Shown: positions 44,057 to 54,196 of the stretch, in pieces
Numbering within the stretch: the stretch's first letter is position 1
Layout of the letters: every line of letters starts with the position of its first letter
From: JAGVIE01 sp964520905
GTDB taxonomy: Bacteria > Bacteroidota > Ignavibacteria > UBA10030 > SZUA-254
Direction: 5' to 3'
NCBI GenBank assembly: GCA_964520905.1
Contig: CAZFQL010000014.1
Coordinates: 1-64,000 of the forward strand
DNA length: 64,000 nucleotides
Notes under the pieces: generated by a model
Databases searched by the model: none
Seen by the model: only the letters and a program-made list of their open reading frames with translations
Told to the model about the DNA's origin: nothing
Program-made: the position numbers and the translations under genes

Positions 44057-45137
44057 CTCGTTTCGCTATTTCTTTTGATGCATTTGGTTTTCCAAGTTTT
44101 TTACTCCTATCACTCATCGAACGTAGATTTGTATCTTCAAGAAGATTAAATACGGCTGTTAATAATTTGTCGCCAACTTCATGGTCATAGACGATTTCTA
44201 CAGCGCCTGATTTGACCAGCGATTTCGCATTCTCTACCTGATGGTTAGCCGCAGCATGAGGATATGGAACGAGAATAGCGGGTTTACCGATATTGGTCAG
44301 CTCGGCGATGGTGGTTGCTCCCGCCCGGCAGATCACAAGATCGCTGGCGGCGTAAGCGTAATCCATCCGATCTATGAAATCACTCACCCAAATTTTTTTA
44401 GATGAATATTTTTTTACGATCGTTTCCGCCTGCCGTATTTCTTCCTTGCCTGTTTGCCAGATGAGTCTGATATTGTTTTTCAAAAGTGAATCGATATTCA
44501 TCAGCACGGCATTATTCAAGGTGTGCGCGCCGAGACTTCCGCCAAACACCAAAATTGTTTTTCCCGTTTCTGAATCGTCGAATCCGAAATAATGAAGCGC
44601 ATCACGCCGGATTACATTTTTAAGACTGCGCCGCGTTGGGTTTCCGGTAACATAAACATTCTGTAAACCGGTAAAATATTTTCTCGAATCTTCAAATGTC
44701 AGGTGAACTTCATCGACTTTTTTTGCAAGCATGCGCGTAGTTACACCGGGATAGCTATTTTGTTCCTGTATTAGCGTTGGAATTTTTAGGAACGTTGCCG
44801 CCCGAAGCGCCGGGCCGGACACATATCCTCCGGTTCCGACAACAACATCGGGATTAAATTTTTTTATGATTGATACTGCCTGCATAAACGAAACAATCAC
44901 CTTAATTGGAAACAAAACATTGCTGATCCGAAAATTCCGATGATAGCCGCTGATCCATATCGGATAGAATTGAAACCCATTTTGTGGAACCACTCGCGCT
45001 TCGATTTTGGATTTAGTACCGATGAATGCAATTTCCGCATACGGATACAGGTTCCGGATTTCATCGGCGATTGCAATAGCCGGGAAAAGATGCCCGCCTG
45101 TTCCACCGCCTGCAAATATGACTCGAAGGTGCGACAC
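44022..45137 (-). CDS. murG: Undecaprenyl-PP-MurNAc-pentapeptide GlcNAc transferase MurG
   Basis: Makes lipid II from lipid I at the inner membrane face. The N-terminal G-loop is VIFAGGGTGGHLFPAIAIA, the second G-loop is VFGGSLGAHTLNNAV, and the UDP-GlcNAc site is CRAGATTIAEL then PYPHAAANHQ. I choose GTG at 45137 (VSHLRVIFAGG), directly after the ftsW stop; the open frame continues to 45173 but overlaps ftsW without homology. Confidence 0.96.
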   Translation of the reverse strand: MSHLRVIFAGGGTGGHLFPAIAIADEIRNLYPYAEIAFIGTKSKIEARVVPQNGFQFYPIWISGYHRNFRISNVLFPIKVIVSFMQAVSIIKKFNPDVVVGTGGYVSGPALRAATFLKIPTLIQEQNSYPGVTTRMLAKKVDEVHLTFEDSRKYFTGLQNVYVTGNPTRRSLKNVIRRDALHYFGFDDSETGKTILVFGGSLGAHTLNNAVLMNIDSLLKNNIRLIWQTGKEEIRQAETIVKKYSSKKIWVSDFIDRMDYAYAASDLVICRAGATTIAELTNIGKPAILVPYPHAAANHQVENAKSLVKSGAVEIVYDHEVGDKLLTAVFNLLEDTNLRSMSDRSKKLGKPNASKEIAKRVEQLSKRHGRA

Positions 45138-45138
45138 A

Positions 45139-46323
45139 TTAATACACTTTCCTCGTTGACAGCTCATCGGCATTTACTGAACCGATGATCGGAACTTCTC
45201 TGGCTCTCGGATGCAAATCGGTTTGCGATGAGATGTTCAATAACACGCCTACCGCGCACGCCGAGAATACCATCGACGAACCGCCATAGCTTACAAATGG
45301 CATCGGTAGTCCCGTTGTAGGTAATAGACTCAGAGTTACGCCCGCATTGATAAGCGCATAAAAAGTTATCGCCGATGTAATAGCAATCGCCAGATAACGT
45401 CCGAATGGGTCCGGAGCGAATTTAGCTATCTTAAAACCCCTTAGCATAATCGCCAAAAATAAAATCATAAAAAGTATAGTTCCGATAAATCCGTATTCTT
45501 CGCCTACGATTGAAAAAACAAAATCTCCGAACGATTCAGGGAGAAAGAAATCGCGTTGTTTGCTTTCACCAGGACCGACGCCAAAAATTCCTCCATTACC
45601 AAAACCAATGATAGATTGCCATGGTTGGTAATCGGTTTTTGTCTGGATCCCGTCTCCTCCATTAATATATCCCATTATGCGCTGGAGACGGTATTTTGCG
45701 CTAAGCATATAGACAATAATCAGCGGCAACAGAATTGCAAAAGTAAGGGCGAGGTGTTTCAATTTCACATTACCGATGTAAAGCATCGCCATGCTGAGTA
45801 AAAAAATCAATGCACCCATACTGAAATTGGGTTGCGCCATAACAAGCGCCGTGACAAGTCCGATCCATACAATCATCGGGATGAAACCTTTTTTAAAATC
45901 CCTGATCATTTCGCCCTTTGTCGATATAAGTGTGCATAGATGAAATAGTAGTGCATATTTTGCAAATTCCGAGGGCTGGAAGCCGATACTGCTGTATCGA
46001 AGCCAGCGTGTGGCGCCTTTCGCTTCACCGCCAAGAACAAATATGACCAGAAGAAATCCAACCGAGATGATCACCGCCGATTTTGTAAAGCGTTTCAGCG
46101 TGTGGTAATCGATTCGCATACCGATGAACAAACCTATTATGCCCAGAAGAACCTTGATCGCGTGGCTTGTAAGCATATGTTCGCTTTCGCCGTACTTCAT
46201 CTGAGCATAACTTGCCGACGCACTGTACACGATACCGAGACTGAACAGCATCAACGCCAGCACAGCGATCAGTATTACAAGGTCAATATGGTTGTGCTCT
46301 CCGAGTGACATATTATAATGCAT
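45139..46323 (-). CDS. ftsW: Peptidoglycan glycosyltransferase FtsW
   Basis: SEDS-family polymerase of the divisome. Ten membrane helices in 394 residues, with the signatures GMRIDYHTLKRF, WLRYSSIGFQPSEFAKYALL, PGESKQRDFFLPESFGDFVFSIVGEE (catalytic-loop region; the first part is split here by position) and LLPTTGLPMPFVSYGGSSM. It overlaps murD by 11 nt. An internal start at the fifth codon (MSLGEHN) is possible. Confidence 0.96.
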   Translation of the reverse strand: MHYNMSLGEHNHIDLVILIAVLALMLFSLGIVYSASASYAQMKYGESEHMLTSHAIKVLLGIIGLFIGMRIDYHTLKRFTKSAVIISVGFLLVIFVLGGEAKGATRWLRYSSIGFQPSEFAKYALLFHLCTLISTKGEMIRDFKKGFIPMIVWIGLVTALVMAQPNFSMGALIFLLSMAMLYIGNVKLKHLALTFAILLPLIIVYMLSAKYRLQRIMGYINGGDGIQTKTDYQPWQSIIGFGNGGIFGVGPGESKQRDFFLPESFGDFVFSIVGEEYGFIGTILFMILFLAIMLRGFKIAKFAPDPFGRYLAIAITSAITFYALINAGVTLSLLPTTGLPMPFVSYGGSSMVFSACAVGVLLNISSQTDLHPRAREVPIIGSVNADELSTRKVY

Positions 46324-47686
46324 TCACTAATTGTTTGAATACTTTACCGCGATGTTCATAATTTTGGAACCAATCGAATGATGCGCATGCAGGCGAAAGA
46401 AGGACGACATCCCCCGGCGCCGCAAGTTGTCTTGCCGCATCAACCGCACGTTCCATCGAATCCGCTTTGATGCATTTCTTTATCGCGTGAAATTCCTGAT
46501 ATACTTTTTCTGCCGATTCACCTATTGCCACGATAGCTTTCACATGTTTCTTTACCAAATCATAAAGTTTGGGATAATCATTCCCTTTATCCCTGCCGCC
46601 GATCAAAACAACTAACGGCTCTTCATATGCCTGAAGCGCATACCAGACGGAATCAACGTTTGTAGCTTTGGAATCGTTGATATACTTCACGTTGTTAAAC
46701 TCGCGCACAAACTCCAGACGATGCTCAACCCCTTTAAATTCTTTCAATGCTTGACCAACCGAAAAAAGATCGATGCCGATCACCTGGGCGGCAAGGGTTG
46801 CAGCCATAGAGTTATAAATATTATGGATTCCACGTATGCCGATTTTCGGCGTGTCGATGACTTCCGTCCGCTTGCCTCCAACGATCGTGACAAGTTTTCC
46901 ATTTTCAACGAAAGCGCCTTCATCAAATCTACGGTCGATGCCGAAAGCAAGTGTTTGCACATGCAAGCTGGCCAACCGGCGAACCTGTTCTCGCGTTTCT
47001 TCATCATCGTAATTATAAATGAGATAATCGTTTTTTGTTTGATTCACGAATATTCTACACTTCGATGCTATATACTTATCGAAGTTGTGGTCGTAACGAT
47101 CGAGATGATCGGGAGTAATATTCAATATGACTGAAACTTTGGGATGGAATGTCTCACAATGATCAAGTTGAAAACTACTCACTTCCAAGACAGCCACTGT
47201 TTGCGAATCGAGAGCATCGATACAAGATGAAAACGCCGTTCCGATATTACCGGCAACGATGTATTTGGCTTTTGCACTATCCATAATCTTGCCGATTAAT
47301 GTCGTTGTAGTTGTTTTGCCGTTCGTACCGGTTACTGCAATTATCGGCGACTCGCAGAGCCGGCTTGCAATTTCCAGTTCGGATACAACTTTGATGTTCT
47401 TCTCTTCGGCATCCTTTACAATCCGAATATTTGAAGGAACTCCGGGACTAACAACTATATAATCTGCATCAATGGCTCGGTCAGTGTGTCCGTTAATCTC
47501 AAACTCAATTCCGAGTGATTGCAGGGTCTGCATCTGAGACTGAAGCTTATCCGCCGGTGCGCTGTCGCTTACAAAGACCGACGCTCCCCTGTTTTTCAGG
47601 AGCAATGCAACGGCAATCCCGCTTCTGGCAGCGCCAAGCACTGTAATTTTTTTCCCGGATATTATTTTATCTGAAACAGATACCAT
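46313..47686 (-). CDS. murD: UDP-MurNAc-L-alanine-D-glutamate ligase
   Basis: ATP-dependent D-Glu addition. ITVLGAARSGIAVALLL is the UDP-binding N-domain, VTGTNGKTTTTTLIG the P-loop, LNITPDHLDRYD and INDSKATNVDSVWYAL the central and C-terminal signatures. 457 residues. It lies 8 bp behind mraY and overlaps ftsW. Confidence 0.97.
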   Translation of the reverse strand: MVSVSDKIISGKKITVLGAARSGIAVALLLKNRGASVFVSDSAPADKLQSQMQTLQSLGIEFEINGHTDRAIDADYIVVSPGVPSNIRIVKDAEEKNIKVVSELEIASRLCESPIIAVTGTNGKTTTTTLIGKIMDSAKAKYIVAGNIGTAFSSCIDALDSQTVAVLEVSSFQLDHCETFHPKVSVILNITPDHLDRYDHNFDKYIASKCRIFVNQTKNDYLIYNYDDEETREQVRRLASLHVQTLAFGIDRRFDEGAFVENGKLVTIVGGKRTEVIDTPKIGIRGIHNIYNSMAATLAAQVIGIDLFSVGQALKEFKGVEHRLEFVREFNNVKYINDSKATNVDSVWYALQAYEEPLVVLIGGRDKGNDYPKLYDLVKKHVKAIVAIGESAEKVYQEFHAIKKCIKADSMERAVDAARQLAAPGDVVLLSPACASFDWFQNYEHRGKVFKQLVNAL

Positions 47687-47694
47687 CGTTTAAT

Positions 47695-48819
47695 CTAACG
47701 TACTTTGAATGTTGCTAAACTTAGAATCATCAATAGAATCGCAACAATGTAAAAACGTGTAACAATTTTCGGCTCGGGCCAACCGAGCATCTCGAAGTGA
47801 TGATGCAGCGGCGCCATTTTGAATATCCGTCTGCCTTCTCCGTACTTACGTTTCGTGTATTTGAAGTAAAAGCGCTGGATAATCACAGAAACAGTCTCCA
47901 TAAAGAAGACGCCCCCTAATATTGGCAATAGGAGTTCCTTCTTTATCAAAACACACAACGCACCAATTGCGCCACCCAGGGCAAGCGATCCGGTATCGCC
48001 CATGAAAACCTGCGCCGGGTATGCATTAAACCATAAAAATCCCAGTGAAGCGCCGACCATTGCCGCGCAATAAATACTCAGTTCACCGTTCCCGCGTAAG
48101 AATGGAATCGTGAGGTATTGACTGAGGTCGGCTCTACCGGATACATAGCTGATCACTGCCAGCGTTATACCTACTATGCCTACCAATCCCGCCGCTAATC
48201 CATCAAGACCATCTGTAAAATTGACGGCATTGCTCGTTGCCGCAATTATAAAAATTACCATCGGTATGTACAGGATTCCGAAATCGAATTCCATATTCTT
48301 GAAGAACGGCATCGTCGTGCTTGATTTATATTTCCAAAGATCGGGATCGATGAACTGCGGAAAGAAGTAAATCACCCCGCCGACGATTAATCCAACAAGC
48401 AGCTGACCGATTAGTTTGTATTCTTCTATCAGCCCTTTAGGTTTTTTCTTCACGACTTTTAGATAATCATCGAGGAATCCGACCATGCCGAGAGCCGCGG
48501 TCACGAATATCATCAGAAGGATGTATCCATTTTTCAAATCAGCCCAAAGGAGCGCGGGGATGAGAATCGCACCCAGGATAATCAATCCACCCATAGTCGG
48601 TGTTCCGGCTTTGCTCAGGTGGGTTTTGGGAGCTTCTACTTTTGCCGCTTCTCCGATCTGATGTTTTTTCAGAAGACGTATCACTTTTGGTCCAAGCCAG
48701 AATGCGATTATGAGCGCCGTTATTGCCGCCGCTCCGGCGCGAAACGAAAGATAACGGAACAAACCAAATCCCGGCGGATGAAAAGTACGGTTAATATATT
48801 CCAAAAGATAATAAAGCAT
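47695..48819 (-). CDS. mraY: Phospho-MurNAc-pentapeptide transferase MraY
   Basis: Makes lipid I from UDP-MurNAc-pentapeptide and undecaprenyl phosphate. Ten membrane helices. Signatures KAGTPTMGGLIIL, GFLDDYLKV (catalytic Asp pair), NAVNFTDGLDGLAAG, VFMGDTGSLALGG and APLHHHFEMLGWPE are all present. 374 residues. Between murF and murD, 9 bp from murF. Confidence 0.98.
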   Translation of the reverse strand: MLYYLLEYINRTFHPPGFGLFRYLSFRAGAAAITALIIAFWLGPKVIRLLKKHQIGEAAKVEAPKTHLSKAGTPTMGGLIILGAILIPALLWADLKNGYILLMIFVTAALGMVGFLDDYLKVVKKKPKGLIEEYKLIGQLLVGLIVGGVIYFFPQFIDPDLWKYKSSTTMPFFKNMEFDFGILYIPMVIFIIAATSNAVNFTDGLDGLAAGLVGIVGITLAVISYVSGRADLSQYLTIPFLRGNGELSIYCAAMVGASLGFLWFNAYPAQVFMGDTGSLALGGAIGALCVLIKKELLLPILGGVFFMETVSVIIQRFYFKYTKRKYGEGRRIFKMAPLHHHFEMLGWPEPKIVTRFYIVAILLMILSLATFKVR

Positions 48820-48828
48820 TGCGCTTAG

Positions 48829-50217
48829 CTATTTCCTTTTTCCGAGACGTTCCGTGAGGAATGTTACCACATCTTCCATTTTCATTCCTCTCGAACCTTT
48901 TACTAAAACTATATCGCCATCCGAAACAAGTTCGGCGGCATATTCCGATAGAATATTTTTTTGATCATAATGGATTTTCATTTTTACATCAGCGGAATCA
49001 TATATATACTTTGCCGTTTCACCATAAGTGAGTAAATATTCAAATCCCATTTCACCTATAATTTTTCCGATTACGCTATGTTCTTTCATTGCTGCATCGC
49101 CGAGTTCCAGCATGTCTGCAAGTATGACAATTTTGTTCCCCTTGCAGTTCATTAACCGTAGTGTCTCTAATGCCGACTTTACTGAGTCGGTATTAGCATT
49201 GTATGTATCGTTTATGATCGTGGCGGAACCAATTTTTATTATTTCCATACGTTTTCCAATACCGGCAAATTTTCTAAGCGACCGGCTGATATTATCGGCT
49301 TTAATACCAAATTTTATTCCTACTGCCGCCGCGGCTAATCCGTTCAACATAGCATGTGTGCCGGGAGTATTGAGCTTGATGGTAAATTCTTTTTTGCTGC
49401 GAGTCTTAACCGAAAATTCCGGGCACCCCTTATTATCAATATTTGTCAATCGCCCCTGTATCCGATTTCTTTTCTTTGAAAAACCATATGTAATTTTATT
49501 CTTTAAAACTCTTGCCACACCAACTACATATTCGTCGTCTGTATTCACGAAACCTTGACCTTTTTTGCTTATGGCTTGATAAAGTTCACCTTCGCCTTTT
49601 GACACACCCTCTATATTTTTAAAATACTCCAAATGCTCGTGTCCGATGTTCGTAATCAATCCATGTGTTGGATTCAAAATTTCACACAGATATTTCAACT
49701 CTCCAAAATGGTTTGTTCCAATTTCAATTACTGCGATCTGATGCCTTTTAGTCAGTCTGAACAGAGTCTGCGGAACACCGATATGGTTATTCAGATTTCC
49801 CGCAGTGCTGAGTACCGAATATTGTGTGCTTAGTACTGCGGCAATCATTTCTTTGGTCGTAGTTTTACCATTGCTTCCAGCGACTGCAATAATGGGAATC
49901 TTGAATTTCTGTCTGTGAATATTTGCCAATTCGCCAAGTGTATGCACGCTATTTTCAACTATAAATAGAGGAAAATCCGACCACGATTGTCTGCCGGCTG
50001 TTTCTTCAACAACAGCGCATGAAGCACCTTTCGAAAAAGCACGCGGCACGAATTCGTGTCCGTTGAATTTTTCACCTCGTATTGCAAAGAACAATTCACC
50101 CGGTTTCACCGAGCGGGAATCTGTTGAGATTCCGGAAAACTTTTTAATATTTAACGATTCAAATTTGTGCAGAGCGACATGCGGAACACTTTTCAAATCC
50201 TCGAGTGTAATTTTCAT
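48829..50217 (-). CDS. murF: UDP-MurNAc-tripeptide-D-alanyl-D-alanine ligase
   Basis: Adds D-Ala-D-Ala. FFAIRGEKFNGHEFV is the uridine site, VAGSNGKTTTKEMIAAVL the P-loop, NLNNHIGVPQTLF and EIGTNHFGELKYL family signatures, NDTYNANTDSVKSAL the C-terminal domain. 462 residues. Its start overlaps the murE stop by 4 nt, so the two are translationally coupled. Confidence 0.97.
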   Translation of the reverse strand: MKITLEDLKSVPHVALHKFESLNIKKFSGISTDSRSVKPGELFFAIRGEKFNGHEFVPRAFSKGASCAVVEETAGRQSWSDFPLFIVENSVHTLGELANIHRQKFKIPIIAVAGSNGKTTTKEMIAAVLSTQYSVLSTAGNLNNHIGVPQTLFRLTKRHQIAVIEIGTNHFGELKYLCEILNPTHGLITNIGHEHLEYFKNIEGVSKGEGELYQAISKKGQGFVNTDDEYVVGVARVLKNKITYGFSKKRNRIQGRLTNIDNKGCPEFSVKTRSKKEFTIKLNTPGTHAMLNGLAAAAVGIKFGIKADNISRSLRKFAGIGKRMEIIKIGSATIINDTYNANTDSVKSALETLRLMNCKGNKIVILADMLELGDAAMKEHSVIGKIIGEMGFEYLLTYGETAKYIYDSADVKMKIHYDQKNILSEYAAELVSDGDIVLVKGSRGMKMEDVVTFLTERLGKRK

Positions 50218-51722
50218 GGATGCACCCGAAGATATTCTTCAATTGTTTCGCGGTCACTAAAATGAATTTTTCGATCTTCGATTACTTGATAATCTTCGTG
50301 GCCCTTACCCGCTACGAGAATAACATCGCCCTTCTTTGCTAAACCGAGAGCTTTGTTAATCGCTTCCTTTCGATCTGAATCCCGAAATATTGTCGAACCT
50401 TTTTTAATTCCTTGCATTACTTCATCGATTATTGATTCGGGGTTTTCAAATCTCGGGTTATCCGACGTAATGACTGTTACATCACTGAGACTCGATGCGA
50501 TCAATCCCATTTGAGACCTTTTCGAGCGATCTCGGTTACCACCGCAACCAAAAACAGTAATAATTTTTCCATTCTTACTCGAATCAAAAACATCTTTTAA
50601 TGCACGGAGGGTCTTTTCAAGCGCATCCGGTGTATGGGCATAATCGATGACTGCAGTCCAACCGCCCGATGATGTTATTTGTTCGAACCTGCCGCGCACG
50701 GCGTGTGTTTCCCGTATTGCGTTTCGCATCATTTTTTTATTTATGCCGAGTGCTATTCCGGTTCCGAATGCGGCAAGTATATTACTGACATTGAATCTGC
50801 CGGTTAGCTGCGATTCAATTGCCGTTTCTTCTCCTTGATGAACGATAGTAAATGTCATACCATTCATCGAGAGAGAAATATTTTTTGCCGACACGTCGGC
50901 AGGAACGGTTATTCCATATGAGATCGTTCGCGCCGGAGTTTTCTCCAAGATGTCTTTGCCGCGCTCGTCGTCTGTATTTACGATTGCACAAGAACCGGAA
51001 GTAAGATTTTCGAAAAGCATATTCTTCGCTTTAAAATATTCATCCATCGATAAATGATAATCGAGATGGTCCTGCGTTAAATTCGTGAATACAGCCGCCT
51101 TAAAATCAATGCCGTGAACACGGTGCTGGTGAAGCGCATGCGATGATACTTCCATGACTGCCGACTGACACCCGCTTTGTATCATGGTGTCGAGCATCTC
51201 GTTTAACTCGAGCGATTCCGGTGTCGTGTGTGTGGCTGGGATAACGGTATCACCAATTTTATATTCGATCGTTCCAAGCAATCCGGATTTTATTCCACAA
51301 TATTCAAGGATAGATTTTATAAGATATGCAGTTGTTGTTTTTCCATTTGTTCCGGTCACACCTATCATTGATAATTTTTCTGACGGACGATCAAAATAAT
51401 TCGCCGACATCCGGGCTAAAGCTATGCGGCTATTGGAAACTACAATTTTTACTACTCCTGCATGCATAAAAAACGAATCCGGCATCGCTGTGTCATGTTC
51501 CACAACTACGACTTTTGCGCCGTTGGATACGGCGCTATCGATGAATTTATGTCCATCGAATGAATTGCCGGAGATTGCTACAAAAATGTCGTTGCGACCG
51601 ATTTTGCGCGAGTCATAATGCAAGCGATCAATCTGGATTTCCTGTGTCACTGCATGTTGTCCATAAAGTTTTTGGAACATTTTTGTTACTGCAACACCTT
51701 CCAATAATTTTGATAACGTCAT
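50214..51722 (-). CDS. murE: UDP-MurNAc-tripeptide synthetase, meso-DAP type
   Basis: Adds the third residue of the stem peptide. VTGTNGKTTTAYLIKSIL is the P-loop, MEVSSHALHQHRV and YAHTPDALEKTL the conserved core. SDNPRFENP contains the DNPR motif that selects meso-diaminopimelate rather than lysine. 502 residues. It follows ftsI after 15 bp. Confidence 0.97.
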   Translation of the reverse strand: MTLSKLLEGVAVTKMFQKLYGQHAVTQEIQIDRLHYDSRKIGRNDIFVAISGNSFDGHKFIDSAVSNGAKVVVVEHDTAMPDSFFMHAGVVKIVVSNSRIALARMSANYFDRPSEKLSMIGVTGTNGKTTTAYLIKSILEYCGIKSGLLGTIEYKIGDTVIPATHTTPESLELNEMLDTMIQSGCQSAVMEVSSHALHQHRVHGIDFKAAVFTNLTQDHLDYHLSMDEYFKAKNMLFENLTSGSCAIVNTDDERGKDILEKTPARTISYGITVPADVSAKNISLSMNGMTFTIVHQGEETAIESQLTGRFNVSNILAAFGTGIALGINKKMMRNAIRETHAVRGRFEQITSSGGWTAVIDYAHTPDALEKTLRALKDVFDSSKNGKIITVFGCGGNRDRSKRSQMGLIASSLSDVTVITSDNPRFENPESIIDEVMQGIKKGSTIFRDSDRKEAINKALGLAKKGDVILVAGKGHEDYQVIEDRKIHFSDRETIEEYLRVHP

Positions 51723-51737
51723 CTCTTTATCAATAAT

Positions 51738-53750
51738 CTAATTTAGATTTAAAGCGGCAGATAACTTCGGCTGGCATGTCAAGGTTATTTTCATGCCTCG
51801 CTTTAAGGGCAACCCCGGCTCAGGCGTTTGATCTCTTACAATACCTGAACCGTTAACAATCGCTTGTAATTTCCTGTCTTTTAGAATTGAAACCGCCTGT
51901 CTGACACTTCGACCACGAACGTCCGGAATAACTCCAGCCGGAGATAAAATCATACCGGCATTTTCTTTTACGGGTTCATTTATTTTCATTGTATCGGCGG
52001 CAAACTTCCGCTGAGGCGCTACGAATTCCGTCGTGTTGATTATTTGTTCCGCGATAGCGCGAAATACCGGCGCACTGGTTGTGCCACCGTAATAACTGCT
52101 TCCTCTCGGATTATCGAGCATTACCAGGCAGACTATTTCCGGATTATCGGATGGGAAAAAGCCAACGAACGATGCAATATAATTTCCGCCTTCATAATGA
52201 CCTTCGATAAATTTCTTAGATGTCCCGGTCTTACCAGCTATCCTTACTCCGGGGATTTTCGCAGGCGTTCCCGTACCCCGCTCAACAACGCCCTCAAAAA
52301 GATCGATAAGCGTTCGTACGGTTTTCGACGAAACAACGCGTCGAATTTGTTGCGGTTGAGATTCTTTTACTATTCGTCCGGATGCATCGGTCTCCTTTTT
52401 GAAAATGTACGGTCTCATCAATATTCCATCATTAGCAATAGCGGCATACGCCGCGGCAATCTGGATTGGAGTTGCGCCGACTTCATAACCAAATGCCATC
52501 GTGTTTAACGTTGTTGCCGACCATTCCATTGGTTTCTTTAGAACACCTTTCACTTCACCCGGATAATCGATGTTAGTCGGAATACCGAAACCGAAATCCC
52601 TGGCTGTTTTGTAAAATCGTTCGCTGCCAATAATGTCGCTAACCTTAGCCATTACTATATTGCTCGATTTCTCCATCGACTCTTTGAAGGTAATCCACTT
52701 TTCTTTATGGGTATCGACGATCGGACGTGTTTTAGTCGGAGTCACATGCACTATATAGGTTCCATTTTCGGCATAAAATAGTTTTTCAGGAGATACAAGC
52801 CCGCTTTCCAGCGCAGCCGAAGCTGTAACAATTTTAAATATCGAGCCTGGTTCAAACAAATCTGTTACTGCACGCAATCTCTGATCCTGTAACTGATATT
52901 TCCCAAAATTATTCGGGTCAACATTCGGGTATTGAGCTAATGCCAGCACTTCGCCGGTTTTAGGATGAAGTATAACCACCAAACCACGCTCTGCTTTATT
53001 TTGCTCGACACCCTTCTTCAACTCTTTCTCAGCAAATGATTGTATCTTCATATCTATAGTCAGATAGATATTGTGTCCATGTACAGGCTCTACCCTCGGA
53101 TAATCGACCGATGGTCTTGCACGGCCCAAACCATCCCGCTGAAAAATTACGTATCCATCTACACCTTGCAGTTGATTATCAAATTCTTGTTCAATACCCG
53201 CCAAACCCTGATTGTCTATATTGGTCGTCCCGACCAACTGCCCTGCAATATGATCATGGAAGTAAAGGCGTTTCGGTTCGTAGCGTACGACAATGCCGGT
53301 ATCTTTTTTAGGATTTATATTCTGTAAGTATTTTGCATCGACTTGTCGCTCAAGCCATACAAATCGCAAATCAGATTGAAGTTTTTCCAGATAATAATTT
53401 CTGGGCTTTCCAAAATATTTTGAGAACTTATTTGCTATCGCTTTTGCATCTTCAGCCGCGATTTGTGGATCCGCGGCAAACGAGATAAGCGTCGAGTTAG
53501 ATGCAATAACGCCGCCATTGCAGTCATACAGTAATCCGCGCTCAGCAGGTAAAATTATTTTCGACTGATATTGCCTTTGAGCAATCTTACGATACTTCTG
53601 AGAATCTACGATTTGAATCTGTGCGAGTCGCCCGCCAACAACAATAAACAAAACAACTATTATAACTTGAAACAAACGCAGTCTGCCTCGATTGCATGAA
53701 ATTGGCGCCGGATTGACCTGAGATGATATATGTTGTTGATTTTGCTTCAC
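51738..53750 (-). CDS. ftsI: Penicillin-binding protein 3/FtsI with C-terminal PASTA domain
   Basis: Septal transpeptidase. One membrane helix (about residues 25-43), a pedestal/dimerisation domain (AERGLLYDCNGGVIA), then the transpeptidase domain with S303-x-x-K306 (FEPGSIFKIV), SSN in EKSSNIVMAK and KTG in IAGKTGTSKKF. A single PASTA domain ends the 670-residue protein (VIPDVRGRSVRQAVSIL), which is common in Bacteroidota FtsI. 12 bp behind the ftsL-like gene. Confidence 0.96.
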   Translation of the reverse strand: MKQNQQHISSQVNPAPISCNRGRLRLFQVIIVVLFIVVGGRLAQIQIVDSQKYRKIAQRQYQSKIILPAERGLLYDCNGGVIASNSTLISFAADPQIAAEDAKAIANKFSKYFGKPRNYYLEKLQSDLRFVWLERQVDAKYLQNINPKKDTGIVVRYEPKRLYFHDHIAGQLVGTTNIDNQGLAGIEQEFDNQLQGVDGYVIFQRDGLGRARPSVDYPRVEPVHGHNIYLTIDMKIQSFAEKELKKGVEQNKAERGLVVILHPKTGEVLALAQYPNVDPNNFGKYQLQDQRLRAVTDLFEPGSIFKIVTASAALESGLVSPEKLFYAENGTYIVHVTPTKTRPIVDTHKEKWITFKESMEKSSNIVMAKVSDIIGSERFYKTARDFGFGIPTNIDYPGEVKGVLKKPMEWSATTLNTMAFGYEVGATPIQIAAAYAAIANDGILMRPYIFKKETDASGRIVKESQPQQIRRVVSSKTVRTLIDLFEGVVERGTGTPAKIPGVRIAGKTGTSKKFIEGHYEGGNYIASFVGFFPSDNPEIVCLVMLDNPRGSSYYGGTTSAPVFRAIAEQIINTTEFVAPQRKFAADTMKINEPVKENAGMILSPAGVIPDVRGRSVRQAVSILKDRKLQAIVNGSGIVRDQTPEPGLPLKRGMKITLTCQPKLSAALNLN

Positions 53751-53762
53751 GGGCTGTTCTTC

Positions 53763-54194
53763 TCATTCTCCAATATTCTCTGCGCGGCTTAAATCCACAT
53801 CGAACCAGACGGGTTGTTCTTTGGGGGCAATAAGTCCCAACTGTTCCGTCGAAATTTTTACAATACGTTCCAGGCTCGATTTCTTATTTATCTCAGCATT
53901 TAGAAATTCATTTGCATTCAGGATTTTTTCATGCTGGTTGCGGGAATCATTCACTTCAACAACGAGACGGTTCACGCATATTTTATTCCAGATGTAAAAC
54001 ACAATCAAAACAGACGCCAAAAATAGAGTTCCGATTATATTAAACGGTGAACGTTTTCTCGACCTTACCGGACGATTTCCCTTCTGGGGAACTTCCGCTT
54101 TTACTTCAGAAGTTTCGCCGTTATAGACATATCTCTTTTCCGTAAGTTCTGGACTTGGGGTATCTTCTATTTTTGGAGATATTAATTTAGCCAT
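53763..54194 (-). CDS. ftsL: FtsL-like septum protein
   Basis: A 143-residue bitopic protein: Lys/Arg-rich cytoplasmic tail, membrane helix (FNIIGTLFLASVLIVFYIW, about residues 50-68), then a coiled-coil stretch (NDSRNQHEKILNANEFLNAEI). Sequence identity to FtsL is always low; the call rests on topology and on its place between rsmH and ftsI, 2 bp behind rsmH. Confidence 0.8.
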   Translation of the reverse strand: MAKLISPKIEDTPSPELTEKRYVYNGETSEVKAEVPQKGNRPVRSRKRSPFNIIGTLFLASVLIVFYIWNKICVNRLVVEVNDSRNQHEKILNANEFLNAEINKKSSLERIVKISTEQLGLIAPKEQPVWFDVDLSRAENIGE

Positions 54195-54196
54195 GA

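Noticed and set aside
49801..49840. Repeated AVLSTQYSVLST codons in murF, resembling an inserted repeat
   Set aside because: The residues fall at the normal place before NLNNHIG in MurF proteins, and the DNA similarity is short and imperfect.
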